Assembly: GCF_048128805.1 (NCBI RefSeq)
Contig: NC_136016.1
Location: 7,418,501 to 7,482,500 of the forward strand
DNA: 64,000 nucleotides
Origin: Centroberyx gerrardi
Lineage: Eukaryota > Chordata > Actinopteri > Beryciformes > Berycidae
Direction of reading: 5' to 3'
The notes beneath the pieces are model-generated. The model had not been told where the DNA came from. It worked only from the letters and a program-made list of their open reading frames with translations, and searched no databases. Below, one piece after another: positions 25,801 to 40,298 of this stretch. How positions within the stretch are numbered: the stretch's first letter is position 1; each line of letters begins with the position of its first letter. Position numbers and translations under genes: made by a program.

Positions 25801-28800
25801 CATTTATTTAATCATGCTGTACTGTAAGCAATTCCTACAATTTGATCATCTGAAATTCATAAACCACTCTGTATAAATTGTTACAGTGGTATTTTTATAC
25901 CTCAGTCCCAATGATTCTAGTTCTTACCCTGAACGGGAGTGGTTGCCCGGCTGAAACATGTGAGGATTATACTGAGCCAGAATGGTGACTGTGTCACATT
26001 GCTGCCCGATGACCAGACGGGCCTGCTGCTCATTGGCATTCCGCAGGTTGATTCCATTGAACTGGAATTAAAACAGCAATAATTCATTAGAAACAGACAG
26101 CAAATCACACTTTGTATTGATAACCACAGCTAGATATTTGGACAGAGGGTGGTAGCTACCTCTAGGAGTTGGTCACCATACTCCAAACGAGCTTGGTGGG
26201 CGATGCTGCCTGCTGTCACTTTGGACACAAACACTCCACCGTTCTCCCCGCTCACAATGGAGATGCCCAGTGGTTCTGCCCCTTTCTGTACCGTCACATT
26301 GCGTGGCTCTTCCAAGTATGGCCTTTGGAGAGAAAGAGGAAAGGACACTTTGAACAACTGTGATGCACTGACATCTGTGGAAAACCACGAAGACTGCTGG
26401 GAGGATGCAAGATGTGACTCTGATCAATGCAAACCTAGCACAATACCAAACAATACCAAAGGCAATTCTACAGCAAATGAAAAGGAAAAGAGAAGCTGCT
26501 GCCTGCAGTCTAATGGATCCAACACAATGTAGCTCCCTAGATTGTGATTTGCATTTGACAATTCCTCTAAGGCAAAGATGTATTGCTTCTGTTAAAAAGG
26601 TTTCAACAATAAGATATGGGAGCTGTGCGGTGAGTGCAAAGCACATTTTAGACTCCAACTCAAAATCATGCAATCATACAAGATTCAACAGCACTCTGAA
26701 TTAATTAGAAGCACAGAAAAGAATGATGACTTTTAAGAGAAATGCATCCATTAGCTTTCATTATTAGCATTATTAAACATTCAAACAAACCTAGAGCACA
26801 TCTGTAATTTAACAGATTTATTTCTGCGATGTGTACTCAGAACGATGCATGCCATAACAATCTTGCAGATAGCAAATATTTCACTCCGAGTAGCACAGAA
26901 CAAACCTCAAGCTTCTTAAAGAGAAGAACTTGGGCTTAGCTGCCAGTGGGAGTCTGAGAGAGGATGTGTTATAAGAAAGACATCTGAGGAAGAGATGGAG
27001 AGAGGGAAGAAAGATAGTGATCACCTATAGCAAGGAGGAAAAGTGTCAGGTAATACTGAGCAACAGCAGAGAGGAGAGCGATGAGGATAATCTGATAGAT
27101 ACTGAGTCTAAGCCAGCTACTAATGACGTGGGACAGGGCTCACAGCTTTGTTTACCGCTTTACAAGCACTTCATCACAATGATGTAGACAGAAGTACAGA
27201 CAAATGGAGGAAAACACATCCCAGTGTTGCAATGAGTGATGGCAGTATGATGACCCAGAAGGGGGGCTGGCCTACCTATCTTTCCGCCTGTCACCAATTG
27301 GAGCAGGGCTGACTGATATCCTGGGCTGAATGGAAATGGAGCTCTGTGATTGGCTGCTGCTGAAAGATGATGTCTCCAGGTTAACGGGGGACATTGGAGG
27401 TGTCGGGCTGCTACACTCTGAATGGGAGAGGGAGCCTGCAGTGGCAAGGGAGAGAATGGTTTTCACATCAACGGGGTAAATGTCTCTCAGTGACAGAGAT
27501 ATGGATTCAGACAAAATATATATGTAAATGCTGTGTTGCCTGATGCTGTAGCTGCAAAACTCAACCATACCTCTGTCAGACCCAGCAGAACGTGGATATC
27601 GAGTCGGGGGGATCTTAATGCGCTCCGCCCTAAACTGTAAAGTACTTGAGGAGCCTAAGGAGTGCCACAAACAGATGGAATTTATTTACCATGAAGACAT
27701 AACGGGACAGATAATTTATAGGACAGATTATGGAAGTTAGAATTTGCATAAAACTAGCAGCCTGACAAATGTGGGACTCCGCACATACCCAGTCTGGCAC
27801 TGGACGGCAGGGAGTTGGTGCTGTGTGGTGGTTGGCTGTAGCTCGTCTCAGTTAAGTCTCCAGTGCGCTTGTGGCTGAGGTCCAGACTGAGCCGACCTTG
27901 ATGCTGGGGGCTAGAAGTGGAGAAAAGGGCCTCAATAAGTCCCCCGGCAGTCAATTATTCAACCCAGAGCAAGATATAATTTGCTCCATGCCATCTGTTC
28001 ATGAGATCTGGGGCAGGGTAAACAATGTTATTTTGCACAATAATTACATCATTACTACATTACAGGATTTATTATATCAATGTTGACTGAGATACAATGA
28101 TACGCAGATTAAAAATGATGTGAAAAATAATTTGCTGATTACTCACAGGATGTGCTGACCTAACTAAGAATGACATCACTGGACATATTAGTGTGAACAA
28201 ACAAACATGCAGACAGGCGGGCAGATGGGTGGGCGGAGGGATATAGCACCTGGTATGCGAATGTGGGTGGACGCCCGGGCTGGGTGCCGGAGGACAGTTG
28301 TTGGGCTGGATCTCATGGCTCCAGGCTGTGTAGACTGGGTTCCTCATCACAGCGGTCACAGCAGGACATGGGGCTAGGCCTCGGTGTGCTGGATCTGGAG
28401 GAAGGCAAAGGACAAGGGGAAAGATCAGACGTCAAAAAATGCTATAATGATCACAAGACTGAATACTCACTCACAAATGTAAAAGCAGAACAGAATGGGT
28501 CATGTTGGTCGGGTGGCTTACGTGGAGCGATGCTGCTGTAGCCTGGGGGTGCAAAGGGCATGCTGTAGCGATGGGAGCGCATGGGAGAGAAGCGTACCAA
28601 GTCCACCGGCTCTGGGGAATGCTCGTCGTTAGAGAAACTCTGTACCTGCAAAAAGCAAACAACAGCTGCTAAGACCCACCAGGAATTTTGGGAGAAGAGA
28701 GAAGCATAAGGCTTAAATATACACACTCACATATCAACAAAGATGCCAAATGGCTCAAAGAAGGATAACGCATTAAAATTCATAGGGTGTCTCAGTTACC

Positions 28801-31800
28801 TGCATGGGAATTGGGATGTGTAAAGGGGTCACGTTTCGCCGCAGCGCCGGTGCCGATTTTGGCCGGTACCTCTTCCTGTCCTGCTCCTCTGACCTCTGCC
28901 TACTCCCCTCCTCCTCAGCAGGTTTCCTGGAGCTGCTCTTGGTCTCCACTGGAGAAGCATCAGCGTAGTAGTGCTGCTTCCCTGCCTCTCCCCCGTCTTG
29001 TGGGCTTAAGGACTGGGCCGGGGAGGCCGGGGGAGTGCCTGTAGTGATGGTGGAGTCCGACGCCGAGCTGTTCTGCTGACGGTGTTTGAACCTGAACGAG
29101 TCGCTCCTGGCTGGCGGGGTGGGAGGAGTCTGACCGGCCTCGGATTTGGAGCTCTGCGGGGAGTGCTTGGGCAGCTGGGACAGAGACAGGTAGTCCAGCT
29201 TGGGGGGTGCCTCGGGTCTTCTGAAAGTATCCACGTCAAAGATTGACTTCCTCTGTTTGGGCTTTTTGTAGATGGACAGCTGGGCGCACTCAGGAATGGA
29301 GGCTCCAACCATGACTTTGGGCCATGTGCCTCCGCTGGGCTTCTCTGGTGGGCCCTGCCCTCTGTCCAGGGAGGCCTGCTGGGGGCTGCAGTCGGAGACC
29401 ACAGGGGTGAAGGTGAGGGGGCGATGGTGGAGGTCCTGCCTCCTGTAGCAGAACTCCTGGTGGGGCTCCGAGGGACTGTGCGGGGTGGAGGAGCCTCCTC
29501 GGTGGGAAAGCGAGCGGGAGTGCAGGGAGCTACTAGAAAAGGGCTTGTGGTGGCACTGGGTGCTGCTGCTGTCTAAAGTGTCACCCGGGTCCTTACGTCC
29601 CTCATCCCCTCCGCTGCCTAAGTCAGAGCTGTAAATGTCTGTTTGGGTGGAGCAGTTGTGCTTGGAGTTCCTGCAGTTCCTGGCGTGGAGCTCACAGGAG
29701 TGGAGCCGGAAGTTGGAGTTCTTTTCTGAGTCTCTCAAACTTTCAAATAAACTCTGCCCAGAGCAGCTCTGTGGGAGGAACTGTGGGGGGAATAGTTGAA
29801 TACTCATTACTTTTACAGGACTAGAAATTACACAAAGCATACAAGGGTGCTTTTGAAAACCGAAATTTCTCTGTGACTCAGTGTGGGATGTGACACACTA
29901 ATCAGTTTGTGAGAAATCAACCCTTAAAAAAAAAGCAATATCTAGACATCATATCTCCTAGGTCAAGATAGTCCTGATGTTACAATGACTCACACAAATT
30001 AGATTTCTCACCAAAAAAAATCCATCCTTTGTATTTGGACTTTAGAAAATCCCAGGTTGAGTGAGTGAGATATTGGCAATGAACACTAATCCAAAGACTA
30101 CCCTCTACAGAAGCGGAAATTATTTCACATTTTGCAGTGCTCATAGAGGCTGCTGACAATAGAGTCACAGTTACTCAAGTGTTAGCGATTACTTTTTTCT
30201 CATTCTGTGCTAATTACTACTTTAAACTGACGTGCTTCACATCGGATTTAACAATCTGATCGATCTTGGATGGATAACACCGTTAACAAGAGAAAACCTA
30301 ATGGCTCAGCCTAATAGACTTTTATCTCTCACTTCCAGAAGCTCATTGCAATTATTCTCACCCAACTAGTTCTAAAGGGAGTATCACATCGTAATTTGTT
30401 TTCTTATCATCTGGCTGGGTCTATGCCATAGCTCCAGGGACTAGATGAGTGTTAGTTTTCCTCTGTGGTGGTAAATGAAGACTTCACCTTCATGAGGGAG
30501 ATGCTGAGAGAATCACGGCAGTTCCTCAGCAGAGCCTCACATTCAGAGAGCGACTTGTTATCGAGTGCGATTCCATTTATCTGAAGAGCAAAAACAAATC
30601 AGATCATCACTCAAGATCAGGAAAAGTCCAGCAGTCAGAACTCCAAGGACAATATGATATATACATCATTAAGTTTGCTTGCCAAGGCATTTGCATGGGA
30701 AACACAAGGTTCATGGATTCGTTATGGATGGTCAATTAGGACATGATGATCCAAAATAACATTTCATGACGGTCTGGAATATCACAGAGGCAGGCTGTGT
30801 TCCTTGATTTGAACACAACATTATTATGAACAGCAGAGGGCACTAAAGGTCAATGTTGATGCCCATCATAGCAGTCAAATGGGCACCATTCCTTCTCATG
30901 TAAACAAAACGGTATACTCACAGCTAACAGTCTATCCCCGACAGTAAGAGAGTTGTCTCTAGCAGCTGGACTTCCTGGAGCCAAAGTGGCGACAAACACT
31001 CCACTTTCCAGGCCTATGCCACTGTCTTTGGAGGTGAAGACAGAAACAAGGTGAGAAATCACATTGAGTTTCATTATCAAAAATTGAAATCCAAAAACAT
31101 TCACCACCCACACATCTACCACCACCAAATATTCAACTATGAAATCTTTAATTAGATTTGTATTCTTGCAATATATGCATCAGTTTTGTGTACTGAAATG
31201 TTATTAGAATGAAATGTAATTGGACTGTTTTAATTGGAAAGGTTTCTCTTGATGGAGCCGACCTTTGTGTCCAACAAGGTTTAACTGGATGGGAGTGATG
31301 ACCCGTCCGCCCAGTGACTTCCTCCTGCGAACCACCATATTGATCACTCCCTCTCCGCTGAGCACGGCTTTGATCACCTGCTTCCTATCCTTATTGGTCA
31401 GGTCCACGTCATTAATTTTCAACAACCAATCGTTCACCCTGTACAGAGAGAAAGGACTTTTCAGTGAATCAATTTCTCCAAAAGAAAAAAAGAACATTGA
31501 TTGTTGCTGCATTACTGATGTGGCAGAGCGGTGTGACATTTACCTTAATCTTCCTTCAGCAATACTTCCTTTATCCACTTTACTGACAAATATGCCACAA
31601 TCTCCTGGTAAATATGGATCATTTACCCCTTCGGCAATATCAAACCCAAGTGCTTTCAAATCCATGTCCTCCTGAAATAAGACAAGATCAATACAATATC
31701 ATTCTGATTTGATTATATGTTCAAGATCGGTTTCATTTAAACCTGTAATTTACTTCATATACATCTGAGAAAATGACAAGATCAATAGTTGTTCATACTC

Positions 31801-34800
31801 TGTCCTTCTCAAATTCTACAACTTCCGTCTCCCATTCCATTGAGTCGGTGTCGATGGCCGAGTCATGTGAATTGTGGGCCATCAGCTGACGAAACCTCGC
31901 TTCCTTCTCTAACTGGTCCTCCATCTTTTCTCTATAGGAAACATGGAATTTGTAAACCTCCTCAGTATGTGTAGTCACCTCCAGAAATAGTCTGAACTTT
32001 ACTCAGTCAGTGACCTAATTCAACCACTAGGTGGCGCAAAAGATCTGGTTTGAAATTACAACACCGCATCCTCAAAATTAGCCCAGCACAGATTCTCACA
32101 CAAGTGGAAACATGAAAGAATAAGATTCCAGTTTCAGTCCTATAAATAGTGCGAGAGATGGCATAAGTCTGGCAAAAAAAGGAAGAAGTGCATGGAGGAA
32201 TGACTCACTTTAGCTCTTTGAGTTCGCGCGCAGCATCGTTCTTCTGCTTCCTCGTGTCATCCAGATTCCTCAGAGCGTCTGCCAGATCACTCACAGCTCG
32301 GTCCCTCTCTCGCCTCAGGTTGTCACATAGCGTGCTGACAGATGCACACGCATTCATGAGGTGTCACAGAAAATGTAAACAAATCTATTTTCGCCCAAGT
32401 CCCTGTGCACTGACGAAGCATGCAGCGTAAATATGACATATCTGCCAGTAAGAAACAAAAGGCGTCTTTCAGACCCATTCGAGCCGAGTGCATTTTTGTT
32501 TCTGTGTCCTTACCGTATGCTCTCCCTCTCTGCCACTATCTTGTCCCTCTCCTGAAAGGCCCAGTCCCGTCGGCACTTGGCTACCTCGGCCTCCTGTGAG
32601 GCCTCCTTCAGCTCCTGAGAGATGGCCTCGTACTGTTTCCTCAGCATCTCAATCTCCTTGTTGGCTCGTTCCATGTCCAGAGTGGCAGAGTCTTGTTTCT
32701 GGAGGAGGTGAAGGAAATGTTTTAAGTTGATGGAAGGATTGTAAGTACCTAGGCACATTTACTTTAATATGGTACTTTAATAAATTTTTGAAGGACGTTT
32801 ACTTGATTTTAATTCTTTTCCATTTGACTTTTTCCCTGCAAAAGTTATTTTTACTCCACTATATCAAAACACCTGAAGTTGCCAGTTACCTTTAAGAAAA
32901 AAAAAGATTTGCATACGAAATCAGATCAGTTCAAAAGAAGCCAGCCATCTTTCAGAAGAACAACTTCAGCTTAATCCACTTTGGTTAATGCACTGAAGAT
33001 GGAATGCTTCCATCATGCCTAACCATGCCTCAACACCTAAAATCAATTGCAGTAGCTATAAATTAAATGGCAACTTTTCCCCATGAACTGTGTGTTAGAG
33101 GTATTTTGGGGCGTGACAGTCGTGGATTGGATTAGGTAGTGTGGTGTGAAGTGAAGTGGGTCAGATATAGTATTCTAGATTTAACTCTTGCTGAGGATTC
33201 TGCCAGTGTATCCATAGTTGTCCCTCTCTCTCTCTGTCTCTATCTCACACTCACACACACACACTTGGGATAGCTGACTGACAACAGGATAAGGGACCAT
33301 TTCAAAAATACATACTACAATGGCATATGGTCTTCACAAGCTCAAAAAACTATTGCAGGGGGACTAGTCTGTGAGGCACAGTGAAAGCATGAATTATGTG
33401 CAGGGCTAAATTAATTCTATTGGATTTTCTACTTTACGTTGGCTGACTTAATTATCTATTTATGATGCAGCACAGTTTTCTAGTGCACTATGTGTCAAAG
33501 TCAGAAAAGGCCTTTTCTCCTAATTGCTGGTAATTTCCTAATGCAGGAATCTTGGGACTTCCATCAGGGTAAATTCGACAATCACTTAGACAGACGTCTA
33601 CACCCCGATGTATTGTAGTGGTTAGATAGACACGCTTCTCAACAAAATACAATAATGGTGAAATCGATGTGTGGAAAACTGCCAGCTGTGGCGAAAACCC
33701 ATCTATTACCATATATGAGATGGGATGAAGGGATTACGGTCAGAGAAATAAATCAATCCCTCCATTTGTAATGATAAATCTCCCGTCTGTCAGTCTACCT
33801 GTCTGGCCTGGTAGTACTCTCGCAGCAGCTGGTCCCTCTGGATGATGGCCTCTGTCCTCTCCTTGCGGGCCACGTCCCTCTCCTCGCGGACCGTCTCAAT
33901 GTCCTTGCAGGCCTGGCTCAGCTCCTTCTGGGCCTCTGCCTTGTCCTTCACCTCGTGGCAGTACTTCTCCAGCAGCTCGTTCTTTTCACAGATGGCCCGG
34001 TCCCTGTCCACTAGCGCTGAGCCCAGCTCCTTTATCACACAAAGACATAACTAGTAAATAATGGACCTGCGATTATAATAAACTATTCATTGTGGCTTGA
34101 AGAGCTACTGAGCATTATATCAAGAGAGCGATTAAAAGGTTGTGACAGATTGTTATGACAGAATGTTCATTCAGCATTTTCAGCGACCTCTTGATACATG
34201 TGGCATAACACAGAACAAGGTACGGCCAATAGGTGAATGACTAAATTATTATTTTTTCCTATAACAGCATACCTTCAACTTTTTACTTACCATGGCCAAT
34301 TGCTTGAAAAACATAAAATAAAATAATATAATAAAAAACAGGCCGTCTATTCATATTTCCCACTTTTACTCCTGGAATTTTCTTTACTTGCTAGGCAACT
34401 CGCCCAATACTGTAGCCAATGATACACCAATGATAATCTGATGACTTTTACCCAGTCAAAATACCACAACTGAGCTCAGCTACATTTGCTGCATTTGTAA
34501 TAGACATATATGCTGAAAATCATGTTTTCATCAATAGGTTTAGCTGCTTAAGTTGTGGGGTTGACACACAATGTCAATCACAGTCACTGTGTGAACTAAT
34601 ATCTTGAGTTTCAACACGTAGCATACAGCATGGAAAGGAACCTTGTTAATTTGGAGCGGCGATTGTGTATTTAATGTTGTAATTATTTTAAAGCTGTTGC
34701 CACCCCTCCACCCAAACAGGATTGATTATTCACCCAGGCCCTAATGTAATATGCTATAATGAATACACAGCAAACCTAATTTAATTCTTAACTGCATGGC

Positions 34801-37800
34801 ACTAACTAAGTACTTCTTTCAGCCTTTTGTTACCTGTCGGAGAGCCTCCAGCTCCTCGCTGGCCACCCGTCTCTCGGAAGAGGTGTTCTTCAGCTTTGCC
34901 TCTGCCACCTCCAGCCCCGTCTGAAGCTTGTCCACCTCTTTGATCACCTGGTCCCGTTCGCTCATGATCAGACGGTACTCATTGAACACAGAGTCCCGCT
35001 CCTCCTTGTATTTCTCGCAGTCCTTGGCGGCCTTCAGCTGCTGGGTCTTGAGCCGCGTGGCCTCTGACTGCAGCCGCTCCATCTCACGTTGCAGCTCCTT
35101 GTTCTGGGTCGTGGCCTTGGAGAGTTCCTGCTGCGTGGTGTCAAACCTGGAGCCAGGAAAAAGATGGTGGGGTGGGAGGTGTTGAGTTTTACCGCCCATT
35201 ATAATTCTTATCCTTTGTGAATGAACACTTGTGCAAACAAAACACAACACTAAAAACATAACGGGTTGCTAAGAACCGAGACAGACAACAACACCACCAA
35301 GTGACCCTGCTTGCACTCTCAGAATCACAAAGGGAATGTTAAAATGAGGTAGCATCTGCCCATCCGCAAAGCTTCATCTGTCTTGGATTAAGATTACTTT
35401 GAGCGCTTCATAGTGTGCAGATTTGACTGACACTGATCTCATGTATTAAGTATGTAGCAAAGTTTGCTGCTACTGCTGGTAGTCATTAGGCTTTGTTTAC
35501 TGCTGCTGGTTCTGTGTGTGTCTTCCATCTCCTCCTAGGGGAAGGCCAGTGCTGCTGGTTTTGTGACTGTGTGTGTGTGTGCATGGGTTTGATTGCTCCA
35601 GCCTTACCTCCTCATGGAGGAGGAGTACTGCTGCTGGTAGTGGATGGCAGCATCCCTCTGCTTCAGCAGCATGTCCACCTGTTTCTGCAGCCTGTGGTTC
35701 TCCTCCTCGGCCTGCTCCAGGCGACTCAGGTCTGTGTTGTGACTGGCCGTGTTTTCATTGTAGCGCTTCCTCAGTGCCTCGTAGTCCCTCTTCATGGCCT
35801 CCAGCTTGTCCACGGCCGTGTCGTACAGCTTGTTGAGAACATCAGATGACCCCTCTCTCATCACCTGGAAATTACATCATTCAGGTCACTTGCTGAATAG
35901 GGGGGGCACAAGGACTACTCAAGCCATTCATCTGCGGTGCACTTGAATAGGTTGAATAGGGATGCTGTAGAAACAACATGACCCAATTTCCTTATGCAAT
36001 GCATCTCATTGACCAAGTACTTCACTGTTATTATATAAAGATATCAAAAGGTTTGGCCATGAAGGGTAACCTTATTCAACTTCTCTTACGTCTAAAATTC
36101 AGGTGGGCCTAATGTAAATAATCAAGTCTTTAATGTACATAAACAATAAACAATGCCCTAGCACAGAAAAATAACGACATTTCTTTAGACATAGCATATA
36201 GTCTTAAGCCCTCTATTGTTTCAAAGCAAGATTTAAAGCCAGATTCTGCCTGTGTATAGCAGTTGCCATTCCTCTTGTATGAGAGCTGTTTTTGAAGCAA
36301 TTTTGAAAACACACATTTTTCACTGTGTAATAGCACTTTCGTGTAATGGATGAACAACTATAAAAACTGTGGTGCCTCACTGGTGCTATATTTATAGAAT
36401 TTAAACTGCAACTCTGTTTCTTAGCGCTGGAGATCAAAAGGAGGAAACCTTCCCAGTTAATTCCCACACTGGAACAGTATGTCAAATAACTCGCATGACA
36501 TAAGGCATTTAACCAAGGGTCAGGGTCCTAGCGCTAAATTAAGTAACTCTAGCCTAAAAACCACGCAGATAAACTGTTCAAAATCTCTGCTCTAATGGCT
36601 TTTCCTTTTTCCAGGAAATGACTACAGAATATGATACAAATTATGGACAGAGTGCCAAACAGCTAGAGCAGACACTGGGACGACTTTTACATGAGGTCTG
36701 GAGTATGTCACCGGCATCTAACAACTTCACAGTAATGGCCTAGTTTGGATTGACATCATTGGGCTAATTTGATTCCTAATTTGAATGACGCTGAATAGTA
36801 GTTAAACTAATCATGACATAAGCTCATAAACACCACAGTATGGAGACAATGAGGCATGTATCCTTGCCCTTCTTATCAAAATGCCATATAAGACATTCCC
36901 CATGGTCATGTAAGGTATTGCAGACATTTAACGATCTGACCTTCCTGACTGTAACGAGGCCCAGAATATGTCACACAGAGTAGCAATGGCAGATACAGGT
37001 TAGGTCATTTATCTAATTTGAAAGAATTTCTGATCCATGGAGACATCGGAGAAACAAGCCTGTCTGACCCTGTTTCTATGAATGATGCCGTCCTCTTGGA
37101 ACAAATGGTCACAGAGGGGCAAATAAAATGACTTCTGCCTCAAATGTCAAGAACCAAATGGGTGATTGCATCTCAAGGGCGGTCAGAGATGGAAGTGTGT
37201 GTGTGCATTATGTGCACACACTTGCGTGCGAGTATGCGTCTGTGCTTTTTTTGTGAATAGGAGTGTTTGTGCAGGTCCGTTTATTCGCATTTGTGTGTGT
37301 AAGACTGAATGTGGATGGAGTGCCAGCTACGTAGGTACCTGCTGGTGCAACATCCTCATGTCAGCCACCTCTCTCTGGTCGTCGTCATGCAGCCTCCTCA
37401 GCTCCTCGCAGGCCTGCTTGACGTGGTTGTGCTCCCTGACCAGCTGGATGTTGTCCTGTCTCACCGCCTCCAGCTCCTCTTTCAGCTGGGCCTGCTCGCT
37501 CACCAGACGACTGTGGAGCGTACTGAGGAGATAACATAGCATGCACAATTATACGATGGGCACTTCCAGTCACGCAATCTGACCGGTTAAATAGCTAGTT
37601 CAGCCATGCTTAAAATCAGCATTAAAGCACTCCTAGTCGTGCAAAAAAAAAAAAAAGAACTATGCCTCACTGTCACCATAAATAACACTCCGCCATTCGT
37701 ACAAATTAACAGACATGATTAAACACTTCCGCAACATCTGTGTATAACGGTTATTTTTAGCTATGCTGAGACAATTTTCTTGATATACTCTTCATGATGA

Positions 37801-40255
37801 GTTAGTAATAATATGTTGTTCTGTATCCTTGTAGTCCAAATTGCACGTTACTAGTTTGAATAAACAAATACATGATAGTTTGTGTTCCTCATTTAAAAGA
37901 CAGGCTTTAACCGCTGGCAAGTCAAATAAGCTAGTTAATATGCCACATGTTGTTTAGGGAGTTCATTCTGGGTTGCTAGGGAGCAGTTCCTGATAGGTGA
38001 CTAAGGAACTAGTTTATGAACCCTCTAGTTTCCCCCGATATGATTAGATACTGTTGCATGAAAGAATTACATGGTAATCTTTTTTTGTATCATCGCAATA
38101 TTACACTCATGGCTATACTTTTCACGTCTTATTGCTACTTCAGTGCTGTTAATCACTGTTGTGCCAGTGTTAACAGTAAAAATACCCTGTTGTGTAATAC
38201 TGCTTAACTGATATCTATACAAGTATGAATTACTAAGATGAACAATGAAATCCTCCATTATTACTGTATCATTGTAGGGTGTGTATCTGCGTGCTAATGC
38301 TAGCCTATAAGTTAACTGGCTTATTGATGCAAGTATGATTCATCCATCAGTGATGTACATGATTTAAATGACTTCCAGTTCACAGGGAATGGTGTTTTAA
38401 TGTGAATGGGCAAGTAGCGAGGCAGACAGGGTGGTAGTAAATAAAGACTTTTTCTGATGCGCAAACAGGGCCCAGAGGGAGAGGCTTAAACATGGCAATA
38501 ATCCCTCATCTGTCTGTTTGCATTGCAGCCAGCTGTTGGTTCCCTACACTTTGGAGACAGTATGGCATCATTAAATCACACAAATGGACCAGCCTCCCCT
38601 TCACGTCAAGTCGGCACAGCTTATTTCATGGGACAACAAATGGTCCGTTGGTAGCATTATCCTCATGGCACAGATGCCACGCCATGCCCACTGTGTCCAG
38701 ATGATGATTATGGAGCACGCTTCGGCATGAACTCTCCTGGGATTGAGCAGGACATTACTTTTAGTGGAGTAATTCGGTCTCTGGTCTTAACTTTTGGTTT
38801 GAAAAGACAACCTTTGGTTTGAAAAGACAACTCTAGACTGTATATACTATCGAAAAGACAGTAAAAACTGTTTTTTAGACAATCACAATGATGAAATTTA
38901 AAAGTTGGAACATTTTTTTTCATGGCTTAACTTGGCAGCTTTTGGGCTGTTACAAAGGCTTCACCCCTATTACTCCCGCAAAAATAAAATCTGTTCAATG
39001 CAATCTGCTGTGACTGTGTCATAGGAGGGACCAAATACAGGTTAAAACCCTGCAGGCTGAGTGCGAGAGCACGCAACACAAATGCGCCGTCTGTTAAAAA
39101 ATGTATGAAGGCACTGTAGATGGCTTTCTACTCACTGGTAGAAGTCCGCTTTCTTCACAGCCTCCTCGCACCTCTTCAGGGTGGTGCTGTGCTGGTTCTG
39201 CAGGGACTGCAGGTCTGCCATTGCCTTCATGCATTGCAGCTTCAGACGCTCGTAGTCATGACCTGCTTTGGAGTTTGGTCTGTCTCACACGGGGGAAATA
39301 AGGAGACAAAACAGTATGACGCATCAAAATCAAGCCACATGGGAGGATGGCAGAAGCATAAGTGAGATAAAAGCATACAGACTTTGTGCTTATGGGAACA
39401 GTGGGGAAGAGAAGCATCATTAAAATTGTATGCTTACCCCTTGTTTTACAGAGTTGAGCATATTTAAAAACAATTTTGCGTCACGTCAAGTGAAGTAAGT
39501 ACTTACTCCAGTTGTTTTTAGATGCTTTTAAAAGTTGAACAAGGCGAGATCCTTCTAGTCACCAAGTGTAGGTATACACTGGATCACAGTGTCTCTCCAT
39601 AAATGTTTGTTTTGGAAAGTGGGCTGAGTGCATGAGCTCAGTATAGTACCTGCAGTCATCGAAGGTGGTTCCAGGTGAAGAGAGGGCCAGCCGTTTGCGT
39701 AATTCGTCCCTCTCGCGGGTCACATGCCTAAGCTGGAACAGGACCGTCTCCATCTTCTCACTCATCTGGCGGCTTTCCATGTGGGCAGGCGGAGGTGATG
39801 AGGCTTGACCAGGAGTACCTGTGTGAGTCAGCATGTCACTGGCGGCAAGTGCTATTTACAAGGCTCAGATGATGGAGGAAGTAGCGTTAACTGAAGCTAT
39901 AAAAAAAGTCCCAACACATTAGCTCATAAGGAAATATTTGTCAAAAATATCAGAAAAAACATTTGAAAATTAAAAGTAAACAAGGAAGCACCTTCTTCTA
40001 TTATCTCACCGCATAATCTTTAATCAGTGGTTTGTTTTTTTTTGCAATCAGTGTAATAATAAGAGATGTGGTACTTATTAACTTCAAGTTAATGCTTGTG
40101 AGTGCTTATGCCAACCACTAGTTTTCCTTGTGTTTAGACCACAATAATTACCCCACCGATGACAAATCAAGAAATCAAGGTTCTGTTCCCCTTTCAGTGG
40201 CATGGACCAGTCAAATCCTCTCTCCCTGAGAGAATAGCTAAATAAAACAGGTCTC

Positions 40256-40298
<43 letters not shown>

